Of a stretch of 64,000 bases of DNA, positions 52,396 to 61,482 are shown piece by piece. Position 1 is the stretch's first letter. Each line of letters starts with the position of its first letter. Position numbers and translations under genes: made by a program. This DNA is from UBA7236 sp044227505 (GTDB lineage Bacteria; Bacteroidota; Bacteroidia; Chitinophagales; BACL12): positions 20,862 through 84,861 of the forward strand of contig JBGAWP010000010.1 of the NCBI GenBank assembly GCA_044227505.1. The letters are read 5' to 3'. The notes beneath the pieces were generated by a model. That model saw only the letters and a program-made list of their open reading frames with translations. It was not told the origin of the DNA and did not search any database.

Positions 52396-54117
52396 TTACC
52401 ACCCAGTTGCAACATCATCTCCTCTTGGGTCTGCGCCGCCTTCCATCATGTTATTTTCATGGATAAGAATGGCATCCACTCTCCCCATTGGAGCGCGAAA
52501 TACAATGGTATATCCTTGCGCAGTTAATGCATCTGCTATAGCTTTATTAAAATCTTTTTCCATTTTAATTTCATCAGGCACCCATTGGTGATGGAACCGC
52601 GGAGCATTGATGCTCTCCTGCATGGTCATATCAAATTCGACAACATTGATGATGTTTTGAAAAACACTGGTAATTATAGTAGAACCTCCCGGAGTTCCTA
52701 CAACCATAAAAAGTTTATTGTCCTTTAAAAGAATGGTTGGAGTCATATTGCTCAACATTCTTTTATTGGGTGCAATTGCATTTGCTTCACCCCCAATTAA
52801 ACCATATAAATTTGGTTCACCCGGTTTGGCACTGAAATCATCCATTTCATTATTTAAAATAAATCCGCATCCCGCAACTACAATTCTTGAACCATAACTA
52901 TCATTTAATGTAGTGGTAATGGCAACTGCATTTCCAAATTGATCAATAATGCTGAAATGTGTGGTTTCTTCACTTTCATAATCGGGAAAATTGCCGGATG
53001 CTATTTCTTCTGAAGGAGTGATTTTAATTGTATCAACATTAAACATTCTTTGGGAGGCATATTTTTTTGAAGTTAATTGTTGCACTGGAACACGCGTAAA
53101 ATCAGGGTCTCCCAACCATGTTGCCCTATCTGCATAAACCCGTTTTTCTGCTTCGGTCATTATATGAATTGCATTTAATGAATGAAATCCCCAACTTTTT
53201 AAAGGATAATTTTCCATCATATTCAATAATTGAATTAATGCAATTCCTCCCGCAGAAGGTGGAGGCATGCTGATCACTTTATAATTTTTATAAGTACCTG
53301 AAACCGGATTTCTCCATACACTATGATAATTTTTCAAATCATCTTTAGTAATTATACCATTTTGTGTTTTCATTTCCTTTTCGATCTTTTCGGCAACTTC
53401 CCCACCATAAAATCCATCTCTTCCCTGATCGCGAATGGCGATCAATGTATTAGCAAGATCTATTTGAATTAAAGTATCAGCTTCTGTCCATTTTGTTTTA
53501 ATAAAATAATTTTTTCCCTTATTTAATTGTTTTAATTCATTTTGTAATCCATTAAGATCTTCTGCCTGATCATTTGTTATTGGAAATCCTTTTTGAGCAA
53601 GTTCAATTGCGGGCTGCACAAGTTTTTCCCACGACAACGAACCATATTTCTGATGTGCAGTCCACATTCCGTCGACGCTGCCAGGCACACCGGAAGCAAG
53701 ATGGGATGTTTCAATTATTTTCCGGTCCACTTCACCGCTTTTTGTATCAATAAACATATCTTTTGTTGACGCGGAAGGTGCTTTTTCTCTGAAATCGAGC
53801 GCGTTTACCTCTCCACTGTTCATGCGCAGCAACATAAATCCACCTCCGCCCAAATTTCCGGCATTTGGATAAACTACAGCAAGCGCAAATTGAACGGCAA
53901 TAGCTGCATCAATGGCATTTCCGCCCTCTTTTAAAATATGTATTCCAACCTCTGCTGCTTCAGGATGAGCGCAAACAACCATTGCCGTATCAGCTAAAAC
54001 GCCATGTGTTCGGCCCTGTAAAAATTTGGCGGGTTGATTTTGTTGTTGAGGGGCAGTTTGATTCGATGAAGACGAACAACTTAAAAGGAATACAACTGCA
54101 ATAATAAATAAACGCAT
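52396..54117 (-). CDS. ggt: Gamma-glutamyltransferase lipoprotein
   Basis: About 573 residues from the ATG at 54117, with a lipoprotein signal (MRLFIIAVVFLLSCSSSS); a 14-codon upstream extension is unlikely. It matches Ggt: MVVCAHPEAAEVGIHILKEGGNAIDAAIAVQFALAVVYP, oxyanion region AGNLGGGGFMLL. The autoprocessing Thr is in EETTHFSIIDQFGNAVAITTTLND, followed by GSRIVVAGCGFILNNEMDDFS and PNKRMLSNMTPTI. It cleaves gamma-glutamyl bonds of glutathione in the periplasm or at the outer membrane. Convergent with the DNRLRE genes. Confidence 0.95.
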   Translation of the reverse strand: MRLFIIAVVFLLSCSSSSNQTAPQQQNQPAKFLQGRTHGVLADTAMVVCAHPEAAEVGIHILKEGGNAIDAAIAVQFALAVVYPNAGNLGGGGFMLLRMNSGEVNALDFREKAPSASTKDMFIDTKSGEVDRKIIETSHLASGVPGSVDGMWTAHQKYGSLSWEKLVQPAIELAQKGFPITNDQAEDLNGLQNELKQLNKGKNYFIKTKWTEADTLIQIDLANTLIAIRDQGRDGFYGGEVAEKIEKEMKTQNGIITKDDLKNYHSVWRNPVSGTYKNYKVISMPPPSAGGIALIQLLNMMENYPLKSWGFHSLNAIHIMTEAEKRVYADRATWLGDPDFTRVPVQQLTSKKYASQRMFNVDTIKITPSEEIASGNFPDYESEETTHFSIIDQFGNAVAITTTLNDSYGSRIVVAGCGFILNNEMDDFSAKPGEPNLYGLIGGEANAIAPNKRMLSNMTPTILLKDNKLFMVVGTPGGSTIITSVFQNIINVVEFDMTMQESINAPRFHHQWVPDEIKMEKDFNKAIADALTAQGYTIVFRAPMGRVDAILIHENNMMEGGADPRGDDVATGW

Positions 54118-54183
54118 GGGGTGAAGATAAGGCATATTTGAAATGGTTAAAAACTTCATGCCGAAAAAACGCGTTCAGATGCT

Positions 54184-54191
54184 TATTTTTG
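54184..54191 (+). promoter_or_regulatory. -7 element for the ether-lipid cassette
   Basis: TATTTTTG matches TAnnTTTG exactly and lies 33 nt before ATG 54224, inside the longer open frame that begins at 54143. This supports 54224 as the real start. No good -33 TTG is visible at standard spacing. Confidence 0.45.
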
Positions 54192-54223
54192 AGGATAAAA
54201 TTTATCGGAATCATTGTCCTGAT

Positions 54224-55477
54224 ATGCCGGAAGCCGTAAACTATATTATTTATTCCATTCCAGTTTTTTTTCTGCTCATAGGAATAGAATTGTTATTTGA
54301 TAAACTTAATAAAACCGGTTATTACAGATTGAATGATGCATTAACAAATATTAATGCGGGAATTACCGAACAGGTTACCGGCGCTTTTTTGAAAGCCTTT
54401 GTTGTTGGAATTTATGCGTGGTTGTTTGATCATTATCGATTATTAACCGTTCCAAATACTGTTCTAACCTGGGTGTTTTTATTTATAGCAGTTGATTTTT
54501 TTTATTATTGGTTTCACCGGCTGGCACATGAGGTAAATGTTTTGTGGGGAGGACATGTGGTGCACCATCAAAGTGAAGAATACAACTTAAGTGTTGCTTT
54601 ACGCCAGGGAGCATTTCAAAAATTCGGATCCTTTTTATTTTATTTACCGCTCGCGTTGTTGGGATTTAATCCTGTATTGTTTATCGTAGTTAGTCAGTTT
54701 CAAACTCTGTATCAATTTTGGATACACACTAAAACCATCAAATTATTGCCGCCACCTATAGAATTTATTTTTAATACTCCTTCACATCATCGTGTTCATC
54801 ACGGCAGAAATCCGAAATATATTGATAAAAATCATGGTGGAACATTAATTATATGGGACAGATTATTCGGTACCTTTCAAAAAGAAGAGGAGGAAGTTAT
54901 TTATGGCATTACAAAACCATTAAATACCTGGAACCCGCTTCGTGCACAATTGGATTTCTGGAAAGATCTTGCGCTGGACTTGAGTCATACACATAAATTC
55001 AGCGATAAATTAAAATTGTTATTTCTTCCACCGGGCTGGCTTCCTGCAGAACTCGGTGGCCCGAAATTCGCTCCGGAGATCACCCGTGAAACAGCAGTTA
55101 AATTCGATACAAAAATTCCTGTCGGTTTGAATTATTATGTTTTTGTTCAGTTTGTTTTAATACTGAGCTTTACTTCTTATTTTTTATTTTCCTTCGACAA
55201 TTTTGATCTCCTGACCAATATCTTATTTATGTTATTGATACTTCTTTCGGTAACTGCTGCAGGATTAATTCTTGAGGCAAACAGGAATGCCTATTTTGTG
55301 GAGATCTTCCGTTTGGTCGTGACCATCTTTTTCTATAATTATTTGCTGCAAAACAAAATTATTAATAACTATTCAGGATATGATCTATTTGTACTCGTTG
55401 GCATTAATCTGATTTCACTGGTTTTTTTTACACCATTTAAAAATGTTTTTACAAAAAGGGCGCATGAAAATAAATAA
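54224..55477 (+). CDS. Sterol desaturase/fatty acid hydroxylase family, AGMO-like
   Basis: About 417 residues from ATG 54224. Membrane helices (YIIYSIPVFFLLIGIELLF; TVLTWVFLFIAVDFFYYWFH and a C-terminal group) surround the eight-histidine di-iron signature: HRLAHE, HVVHHQSEEYN, and TPSHHRVHHGRNPKYIDKNHGG. The long form with extra C-terminal helices and the IIWDRLFGTFQKEEEEVIYGITKPL segment match alkylglycerol monooxygenase (AGMO/TMEM195)-type members more than short sterol desaturases. AGMO cleaves glyceryl ethers. Downstream genes encode a lysoplasmalogenase and a glycerophosphodiesterase, which supports an ether-lipid role (inference). Its 3' end overlaps the next gene. Confidence 0.9.
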   Translation: MPEAVNYIIYSIPVFFLLIGIELLFDKLNKTGYYRLNDALTNINAGITEQVTGAFLKAFVVGIYAWLFDHYRLLTVPNTVLTWVFLFIAVDFFYYWFHRLAHEVNVLWGGHVVHHQSEEYNLSVALRQGAFQKFGSFLFYLPLALLGFNPVLFIVVSQFQTLYQFWIHTKTIKLLPPPIEFIFNTPSHHRVHHGRNPKYIDKNHGGTLIIWDRLFGTFQKEEEEVIYGITKPLNTWNPLRAQLDFWKDLALDLSHTHKFSDKLKLLFLPPGWLPAELGGPKFAPEITRETAVKFDTKIPVGLNYYVFVQFVLILSFTSYFLFSFDNFDLLTNILFMLLILLSVTAAGLILEANRNAYFVEIFRLVVTIFFYNYLLQNKIINNYSGYDLFVLVGINLISLVFFTPFKNVFTKRAHENK

Positions 55478-56153
55478 CCAGTTGTTTCTGAATCTGTATA
55501 TGGTTGTTGCCATTGTACATATTTACACGTTGATCTCTGATAACGAACAATATATTTTGATCTCGAAATATTTGTTGATGCCGATGCTGATTCTGCATGT
55601 TATCGTAAATTGCAAAAAGGTGTTGAAAAATGTAATTCCATTTATCACGGCTTTGTTTTTTTGTTGGGTGGGGGATATTTTGTTGATCTATGCAGATGTA
55701 TATGAACAATTTTTTATGTTTGGCCTAGCTGCATTTTTGATCGGGCATCTATTTTATATCTGGAGTTTCAGGAAATATGCCCATAAAACAATTTCACTGT
55801 TTAAGAGAAAACCATGGATAATTTTACTTCCTGTTTTATATTCCATTGTGCTGATAAGCATCGTTTTCTCTAATTTGGAAGATATGATGATACCGGTAAT
55901 AATTTATGCCATTGCGATAACTGTTATGTGTATAGCTGCTATAAACAGATCGGGCCGAACTAATTTTTATAGCTTTTTATTTGTGTTTATCGGGGCTTTG
56001 TTTTTTATTGCCTCTGATTCAATGATAGCAATCAACCGATTTTATACTGAAATATCCTCAGCCTCCTTGTTGATCATGAGCACTTATATTATCGCACAAT
56101 ATCTCATCACATCGGGATTATTATTGCACATAAAGGATCCTGAAAATGAATAA
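55464..56153 (+). CDS. Lysoplasmalogenase, YhhN/TMEM86 family
   Basis: About 229 residues from ATG 55464, overlapping the hydroxylase by 14 bp (an in-frame upstream ATG at 55443 is possible). Eight predicted helices carry the YhhN pattern: CWVGDILLIY, FMFGLAAFLIGHLFYIWSF, IPVIIYAIAITVMCIAAI, GALFFIASDSMIAINRF and YIIAQYLITSGLLLH, with the two conserved Asp of the GD and SD motifs. Human TMEM86B and bacterial relatives hydrolyse the vinyl ether bond of lysoplasmalogens. Strongly coupled to the AGMO-like gene. Confidence 0.92.
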   Translation: MKINNQLFLNLYMVVAIVHIYTLISDNEQYILISKYLLMPMLILHVIVNCKKVLKNVIPFITALFFCWVGDILLIYADVYEQFFMFGLAAFLIGHLFYIWSFRKYAHKTISLFKRKPWIILLPVLYSIVLISIVFSNLEDMMIPVIIYAIAITVMCIAAINRSGRTNFYSFLFVFIGALFFIASDSMIAINRFYTEISSASLLIMSTYIIAQYLITSGLLLHIKDPENE

Positions 56154-56162
56154 ATTTACTTT

Positions 56163-57008
56163 GTGAGATCTGCTCTAACAATATTATATATCATTTTTAT
56201 TTGCACATTGATAGGATGTAGCGCCAAAAGTGATTTTGGGGATACCAATGATATCGACATCATAGGGCATGGAGGTTCAGGATTTGAAACTTTTTTCAAC
56301 CAGCTTCCTGCTAATACCCTTGCCAGTTTTGAAAAAGCAATTTTGGAGGATGAAGCGGAAGGGATTGAAATGGACCTTCAATTATCAAAAGACGATGTAA
56401 TAGTTGTTTTTCACGATAAAATATTGGAACACAAAACGGATTTAACAGGACCTGTTCGCGGGAAACTTTTTGAAGAATTGAATACCTGTGATTTTCATGG
56501 CGATTTTGCTATGTTCTCTAAGGGTAAACACGTGATTTCTTCGCTGGAACAAGTACTTACATATTTTAAAGACCAATTGCAATCCAAATATTTCTATTTT
56601 AACATTAAACAAGGAGTGGATCCTGACGTGGAAAAGTATACGCAGGTAATGAGTGAACAATTGGTGAAAATTATTCAGTCATTTCGAATTCAGAAAAATG
56701 CAATTATTGAGACCTCCGATATCAGACTTTTAAAACAAATTCAATTATTGGACAGTTCGATAATAGTGATGCAGGATATAGGAGCTTTTGAAAATGATTA
56801 TAAATATGTTTTGGAAAATAACTTCATGGGTTTGGTGGTACAAAATAAAAACATCTCTGCTGAGCAGGTAATGATGGCTCAAAAGTCAGGAAAAAAGGTT
56901 GTTATTTACGGAGAAAAAACGCGTGTCGGAATAAAAGAAGTATTATCTAAAAAACCGGATGCTTTTCAAACAGATAAGATCGATCTCACAAAAAAGCTGG
57001 CTGATTAA
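56163..57008 (+). CDS. Glycerophosphodiester phosphodiesterase lipoprotein
   Basis: 281 residues from GTG 56163, with a lipoprotein signal (LYIIFICTLIGCSAKS). GDPD catalytic motifs: IIGHGGSGFET (His and general region), LPANTLASFEKAI, GIEMDLQLSKDDVIVVFHD (the EMD and HD metal/catalytic residues) and FYFNIKQG in place of the usual E-x-K. It would cleave glycerophosphodiesters or lysophospholipid head groups outside the inner membrane. It lies 9 bp downstream of the lysoplasmalogenase and completes the cassette; its stop codon is convergent with and overlaps the CDF gene by 4 bp. Confidence 0.9.
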   Translation: MRSALTILYIIFICTLIGCSAKSDFGDTNDIDIIGHGGSGFETFFNQLPANTLASFEKAILEDEAEGIEMDLQLSKDDVIVVFHDKILEHKTDLTGPVRGKLFEELNTCDFHGDFAMFSKGKHVISSLEQVLTYFKDQLQSKYFYFNIKQGVDPDVEKYTQVMSEQLVKIIQSFRIQKNAIIETSDIRLLKQIQLLDSSIIVMQDIGAFENDYKYVLENNFMGLVVQNKNISAEQVMMAQKSGKKVVIYGEKTRVGIKEVLSKKPDAFQTDKIDLTKKLAD

Positions 57009-57991
57009 GTTAATCCGTGTTTTCTGTTTCTGATCACATTTTCTAAGTTCCAATCTATTTTATGATCAAAATCAGCCTTGCGAACTAAACAATCAGATTT
57101 CAGGCAGATCTTACACATATCAGGTGGAACGCAGGCGTCAATATGAACAAACCACTCATCGGATGTTTCATGATTTTTGTGAATAATAGATTCTACTTTT
57201 TCTAATTCGTCGTGTGCTTCTTTTACAGTAAAATAATAAGGAACCGTTAAATGGCTGTCGAAATGTAAATTGGCTCCGTATTTTATAACCCGCATATTAT
57301 GTATATCAATCCAGTTGGGTTCGCGGTTCTTGTTTAGTGTTGTAATTATAGAATCCAAAAGTTCAGAATCTGCTTCATCCATTATACCTGCAACCGATTT
57401 TCTTACTATTTTATATCCCTCGTAACAAATGTAACTGCCAAATAAAATTGCAACCGCACTGTCGATCCATTCATATTGGAAAATGTACAGAAGTGATAAT
57501 CCAACTAGTAATCCGGCAGTACTCCATCCATCACTTTGCAAATGTTTTCCGCCGGCTATTAAAGTAAGTGATTGCGCTTTTATACCTCTTTTTTCCATAA
57601 TTAGCCCAAGTAAAAAATTCACCGTGCCTGCAAAAGAGATCAAAATAATACCGTATCCGATATTTTGAATGCTTTGGGGATAAAATAAATTGAAAACGGA
57701 TTTTCCAACAATAATAATTCCCGCAACTAATATCATACTTCCTTCAATACTGGCTGAAATAAATTCTATTTTGCCATGTCCATATGGATGATCCTTGTCG
57801 CGTGGTTTTGATGCGAGAATTAAACTGTATAATCCGAATGCACCTGCTACTACATTTACAATCGATTCAATAGCATCGGTTAAAACAGCATTGGAATGCG
57901 TAATGATATAAGCAGTAAATTTTATAAGCAAAAGCACTATTGCAACACCGAGCACAATTTTTTGCAGATTTACATTTTCTACTTTTCTCAT
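57005..57991 (-). CDS. Cation diffusion facilitator transporter with Cys-rich tail
   Basis: 328 residues. Six helices begin with VLGVAIVLLLIKFTAYIITHSNAVLTDAIESIVNVVAGAFGLYSL; metal-binding residues are in the TDAIES region of helix 2 and in GGKHLQSDGWSTAGLLVG of helix 5; the KPRDKDHPYGHGKIEFISA loop is classic for the family. The cytoplasmic domain ends in an unusual cysteine stretch, HIDACVPPDMCKICLKSDC, with CxxC spacing suited to binding a soft metal. Likely exports Zn, Fe or Mn. It is convergent with the ether-lipid genes and 20 bp downstream of polA. Confidence 0.93.
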   Translation of the reverse strand: MRKVENVNLQKIVLGVAIVLLLIKFTAYIITHSNAVLTDAIESIVNVVAGAFGLYSLILASKPRDKDHPYGHGKIEFISASIEGSMILVAGIIIVGKSVFNLFYPQSIQNIGYGIILISFAGTVNFLLGLIMEKRGIKAQSLTLIAGGKHLQSDGWSTAGLLVGLSLLYIFQYEWIDSAVAILFGSYICYEGYKIVRKSVAGIMDEADSELLDSIITTLNKNREPNWIDIHNMRVIKYGANLHFDSHLTVPYYFTVKEAHDELEKVESIIHKNHETSDEWFVHIDACVPPDMCKICLKSDCLVRKADFDHKIDWNLENVIRNRKHGLT

Positions 57992-58011
57992 CAGATCGCT
58001 TTATCTTTTTA

Positions 58012-60825
58012 TCAATGTGCTTCGAGCCAGTTATCTCCAATTCCTACTTCTGCTTCTATCGGTACATTAATGGTTATTGCATTCACCATATTGTCAACCA
58101 CTAATTTTTTTAATTCCTCTACCTCTTTTTCATGCACATCAAAAACCAATTCATCATGTACCTGTAAAAGCATAGTGGATCTTAATTTTGCCTTTTTAAT
58201 TGCGTGATGGATCTTTATCATGGCAACCTTGATCATGTCAGCTGCTGAACCCTGAATAGGAGAGTTCACAGCGATGCGTTCTGCTTGGGAACGGACAGTA
58301 TTATTTTGGGAGTTAATATCTTTGATATACCGTTTTCTTCCTAACATAGTTTTAGTATAACCATGTGTTCGTGCAAATTCAATATTGCTTTCCATCAGTG
58401 ATTTTACCCCTGGAAATTGTTTGTTATAATTATCAATGATCTCCTTAGCTTCAGTTCGCGAAATATTTAAATTTTGAGAAAGACCGAATGCAGTTTGCCC
58501 ATAAGCAATTCCAAAATTCACAGCCTTGGCTCTTCCGCGCATTTCTCTGGTTACTTCATTTAACTGCACATTAAATACTCTTGCCGCAGTTGCGCTGTGA
58601 ATATCCATTCCTTTTTTAAATGCATCTATCATGCCTTCATCATTGCTCAATGCCGCAATAATGCGTAACTCTATCTGCGAATAATCGGCACTTAATATCT
58701 TATATTCTTTGCTTCGTGGAATAAATGCTTTTCTTACCTGTTGTCCGCGTTCAGTCCGTATCGGTATATTTTGTAAATTCGGATTGTTGGAACTTAATCT
58801 TCCGCTGGAAGCTACAGCCTGAGCAAAAGTGGTATGTAATCTGTTTGTTTTAGGATTGATGAGCAGAGGAAGTGAATCAACATAAGTCGATTTTAATTTC
58901 TGCAATTCCCGATAATTCAATAACAAACTTGCTATAGGATAATTGTGTTCCAATTTTGCCAATATATCTTCTCCTGTGGAAAGTTGCCCGGTTTTGGTTT
59001 TTTGTCCCTCATATGGAATTTTAAGTTTAATAAATAAAACTTCTCCCAATTGTTTTGGCGAATCGATATTAAATCGAACTCCAGCGATCTCATAGATCTT
59101 GTTTGCAGCTTCGGCAATATCTTTTTCCAATAATTTTGAATAATCCTGCAAAAAAGGAACATCCAGATTAATACCCTCAAATTCCATATCGGCTAAAACT
59201 TCAATTAATGGAATTTCCACTTCTTTGTAAAGTGTATCTAATTCCTCCTTAATAAGCATTGGCTTAAATAGATGATGTAACTGTAAAGTAATGTCTGCAT
59301 CCTCTGCTGAATATTCTTTCACTTTTTCCACATCGGCATCGCGCATACTCAACTGGTTCTTACCCTTTTTTCCGATCAGTGTTTCTATACTCACCGGCGA
59401 ATAACCCAGATAATTTTCCGCGAGATAATCCATGCCGTGACGCAACTCAGGTTCCAATAAATAATGTGCGATCATACTGTCCTCAAACGGACCTGCAACA
59501 TTTACATTATACCATTTTAATGCTAAATAGTCATATTTTAAATTTTGTGCTACTTTGGTTTTTGTAGTATCCTCTAAAATGGTTTTAAATTCATCCACTA
59601 TTTTTTGCGCCTCTTTTTGATCTGCGGGAATCGGAACATAATATCCCTCGTGTTGTTTCCAACTAAATGCAAGTCCCACTAATTCCGCAACATTTGCATC
59701 AATGCCGGTTGTTTCGGTATCAAAACAAAATATTGTCTGTTTGTTTAATTGCGATATCAGGTCTTTGCGTTGTTCAGGCGTAGAGATCAAAACATAATTA
59801 TGTTCAACATTCGTAATATTTTTTCCGGCAACAACTTCTTCTCGTTCGTTTTGGATTTCACTTTTATTACCTGTTGATTTTACCGGCTGACCAAAAAGGT
59901 CTAATTGTTCCGGTTTTTGTTCTGCATTAACACTATATCCTTCCCCTAAAATATCTTTTCCTAATTTACGGAATTCTAATTCCTGAAAAATTGCAGCTAA
60001 TTTTTCTCTGTCGGGATCTTCAATTATCAATTTATCTTCTTCAAATTCTACGGGTACATCCAACATAATAGTTGCAAGATGTTTGCTCATGATTGCCTGT
60101 TCTTTAAAATTCACTACATTTTCCTGAAGTTTCCCTTTTAATTTATCTGTGTTTTCGTATAGCCCTTCCACAGAGCCGAATTCTGCTATTAATTTTTTGG
60201 CGGTTTTTTCACCAACACCAGGAACCCCGGGAATATTGTCTACACTATCTCCCATTAATCCCAAAATATCTATTACCTGCAGAGGGTTTTCAATTTCCCA
60301 TTTTTTTAAAATGTCTTCCAGTGTTACGGTATCAAATCCATTTCCGGTGAAACTTGGTCTGTACATATAAATTCCATCTTCCACCAATTGTCCATAATCT
60401 TTATCCATGGTAACCATATACACATCATATCCTGCTGATTTTGCTTTTTTCGCAAGCGTTCCGATGATATCATCTGCTTCATAACCCGGTTTTTCGATCA
60501 AAGGAATATTAAATGCTTTTACAATTGCTTTGATATATGGGATTGCAAATTTGATATCCTCCGGCGTTTCGGCGCGGTTGGCTTTGTAATCCGCAAATAC
60601 TTCTTCCCTTTGTGTTATCTCTATAGAATCAAAACATACGGCAATATGCGTGGAGTTTGTTTTTTTCATCAACAAATTGAGTGTATTAACAAATCCAAGT
60701 ATGGCAGAAGTGTTCTGTCCCTTCGAATTTATTATCGGATTTTTCGCAAACGCAAAGTATGACCGGAATATTAGTGCGAAGGCATCGAGGAGGTAGAGTT
60801 TTTTTTCGTCGTTGTTGTTGGGCAT
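58012..60825 (-). CDS. polA: DNA polymerase I
   Basis: 937 residues with all three domains. The 5'-3' exonuclease (1 to about 290) has YLLDAFALIFRSYFAF, KPGYEADDIIGTLAK and DSVDNIPGVPGVGEKTAKKL. The 3'-5' exonuclease (about 345-535) looks active: CFDTETTGID, and KVAQNLKYDYLALK and DADITLQLHH. The polymerase (about 560-937) has motif A LSADYSQIELRIIAALS, motif B REMRGRAKAVNFGIAYGQ and motif C LLQVHDELVFDVHE. It fills gaps and removes Okazaki primers. A -7 candidate lies at 60838-60845. Confidence 0.97.
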   Translation of the reverse strand: MPNNNDEKKLYLLDAFALIFRSYFAFAKNPIINSKGQNTSAILGFVNTLNLLMKKTNSTHIAVCFDSIEITQREEVFADYKANRAETPEDIKFAIPYIKAIVKAFNIPLIEKPGYEADDIIGTLAKKAKSAGYDVYMVTMDKDYGQLVEDGIYMYRPSFTGNGFDTVTLEDILKKWEIENPLQVIDILGLMGDSVDNIPGVPGVGEKTAKKLIAEFGSVEGLYENTDKLKGKLQENVVNFKEQAIMSKHLATIMLDVPVEFEEDKLIIEDPDREKLAAIFQELEFRKLGKDILGEGYSVNAEQKPEQLDLFGQPVKSTGNKSEIQNEREEVVAGKNITNVEHNYVLISTPEQRKDLISQLNKQTIFCFDTETTGIDANVAELVGLAFSWKQHEGYYVPIPADQKEAQKIVDEFKTILEDTTKTKVAQNLKYDYLALKWYNVNVAGPFEDSMIAHYLLEPELRHGMDYLAENYLGYSPVSIETLIGKKGKNQLSMRDADVEKVKEYSAEDADITLQLHHLFKPMLIKEELDTLYKEVEIPLIEVLADMEFEGINLDVPFLQDYSKLLEKDIAEAANKIYEIAGVRFNIDSPKQLGEVLFIKLKIPYEGQKTKTGQLSTGEDILAKLEHNYPIASLLLNYRELQKLKSTYVDSLPLLINPKTNRLHTTFAQAVASSGRLSSNNPNLQNIPIRTERGQQVRKAFIPRSKEYKILSADYSQIELRIIAALSNDEGMIDAFKKGMDIHSATAARVFNVQLNEVTREMRGRAKAVNFGIAYGQTAFGLSQNLNISRTEAKEIIDNYNKQFPGVKSLMESNIEFARTHGYTKTMLGRKRYIKDINSQNNTVRSQAERIAVNSPIQGSAADMIKVAMIKIHHAIKKAKLRSTMLLQVHDELVFDVHEKEVEELKKLVVDNMVNAITINVPIEAEVGIGDNWLEAH

Positions 60826-60837
60826 TGGTTTTTTTTA

Positions 60838-60845
60838 CAAATTTA
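60838..60845 (-). promoter_or_regulatory. -7 element upstream of polA
   Basis: TAAATTTG on the minus strand matches TAnnTTTG exactly, 13 nt from the polA ATG, so the leader would be only about 6 nt. No -33 element is clear. Confidence 0.4.
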
Positions 60846-60887
60846 GTTAATAAGTATCTTTATAATTATCGATTTGAAGATTATTTA

Positions 60888-60914
60888 AGTCACAGTCGCA
60901 GTCTCAGTCACAGT
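60888..60914. repeat. Short (AGTCRC) hexamer repeat, left of the four-helix gene
   Basis: The 27-bp tract agtcacagtcgcagtctcag followed by tcacagt is the same hexamer family as the longer array at 61483-61569, in opposite orientation. Together they bracket the four-helix-bundle gene. Confidence 0.75.
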
Positions 60915-60994
60915 ATGTAAAGTGAAACTATTCGATATTCCGTTAAATTGGATTATTAATAAAACTTTTTAATATTCTTTCGCTTCAAATAATT

Positions 60995-61366
60995 TTATTT
61001 CTTTAACATAAATATTTCAGGATTGTTAATCATGTAATTTAGTAACTTTCCTATTTCAATTGACTTTTCAATCAAATCGTTAAACGTAATTCCATCAATG
61101 TATTTGCACGCATAGGCAAATTTTATCCAAACCTGAGTTTCTGAATTTTCAGCATCGCTGTCAGTTAATTTCGATATAAAATGAGGTTTATATCTTCTTT
61201 TCCTATATGCTTCAGCAATATTTGCGCACACACTTCTAGAACTTCTTCTAATTTGATCTGTAAGTGAATATTTTTCTTCTTTTGGAAAATTTTTAGATAG
61301 TTCAAAAATCTGCATTGATAATTCAAAGCCCTTTTTAAAGGCATACAATTCATAAAAATCTGACAT
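60995..61366 (-). CDS. Four helix bundle protein (23S rRNA intervening-sequence family)
   Basis: 123 residues, TIGR02436-type. Diagnostic stretches are ELYAFKKGFELSMQIFELSKNFPKEE, YSLTDQIRRSSRSVCANIAEAYRKR and SETQVWIKFAYACKYI. Relatives are encoded inside 23S rRNA intervening sequences of Leptospira and Coxiella, next to group II introns, or free in Bacteroidota chromosomes; the structure is a pentameric helical bundle like Avd of diversity-generating retroelements. The function is unknown. Here it is standing alone, with low-complexity hexamer repeats on both sides. Confidence 0.93.
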   Translation of the reverse strand: MSDFYELYAFKKGFELSMQIFELSKNFPKEEKYSLTDQIRRSSRSVCANIAEAYRKRRYKPHFISKLTDSDAENSETQVWIKFAYACKYIDGITFNDLIEKSIEIGKLLNYMINNPEIFMLKK

Positions 61367-61482
61367 TAAATTTATTATTTAAGGGTTAAACAATAAATTC
61401 AAAGATAAATAATTTGAATAATTTTTAATTAACAAAAAAAACCGACATTAATTAAATTATCCCGAATCATTAATCCGTACTA

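Noticed and set aside
58012..60825. Loss of proofreading in DNA polymerase I
   Set aside because: The exonuclease motifs DTETTG and the later Asp residues are intact, so the 3'-5' exonuclease appears functional.
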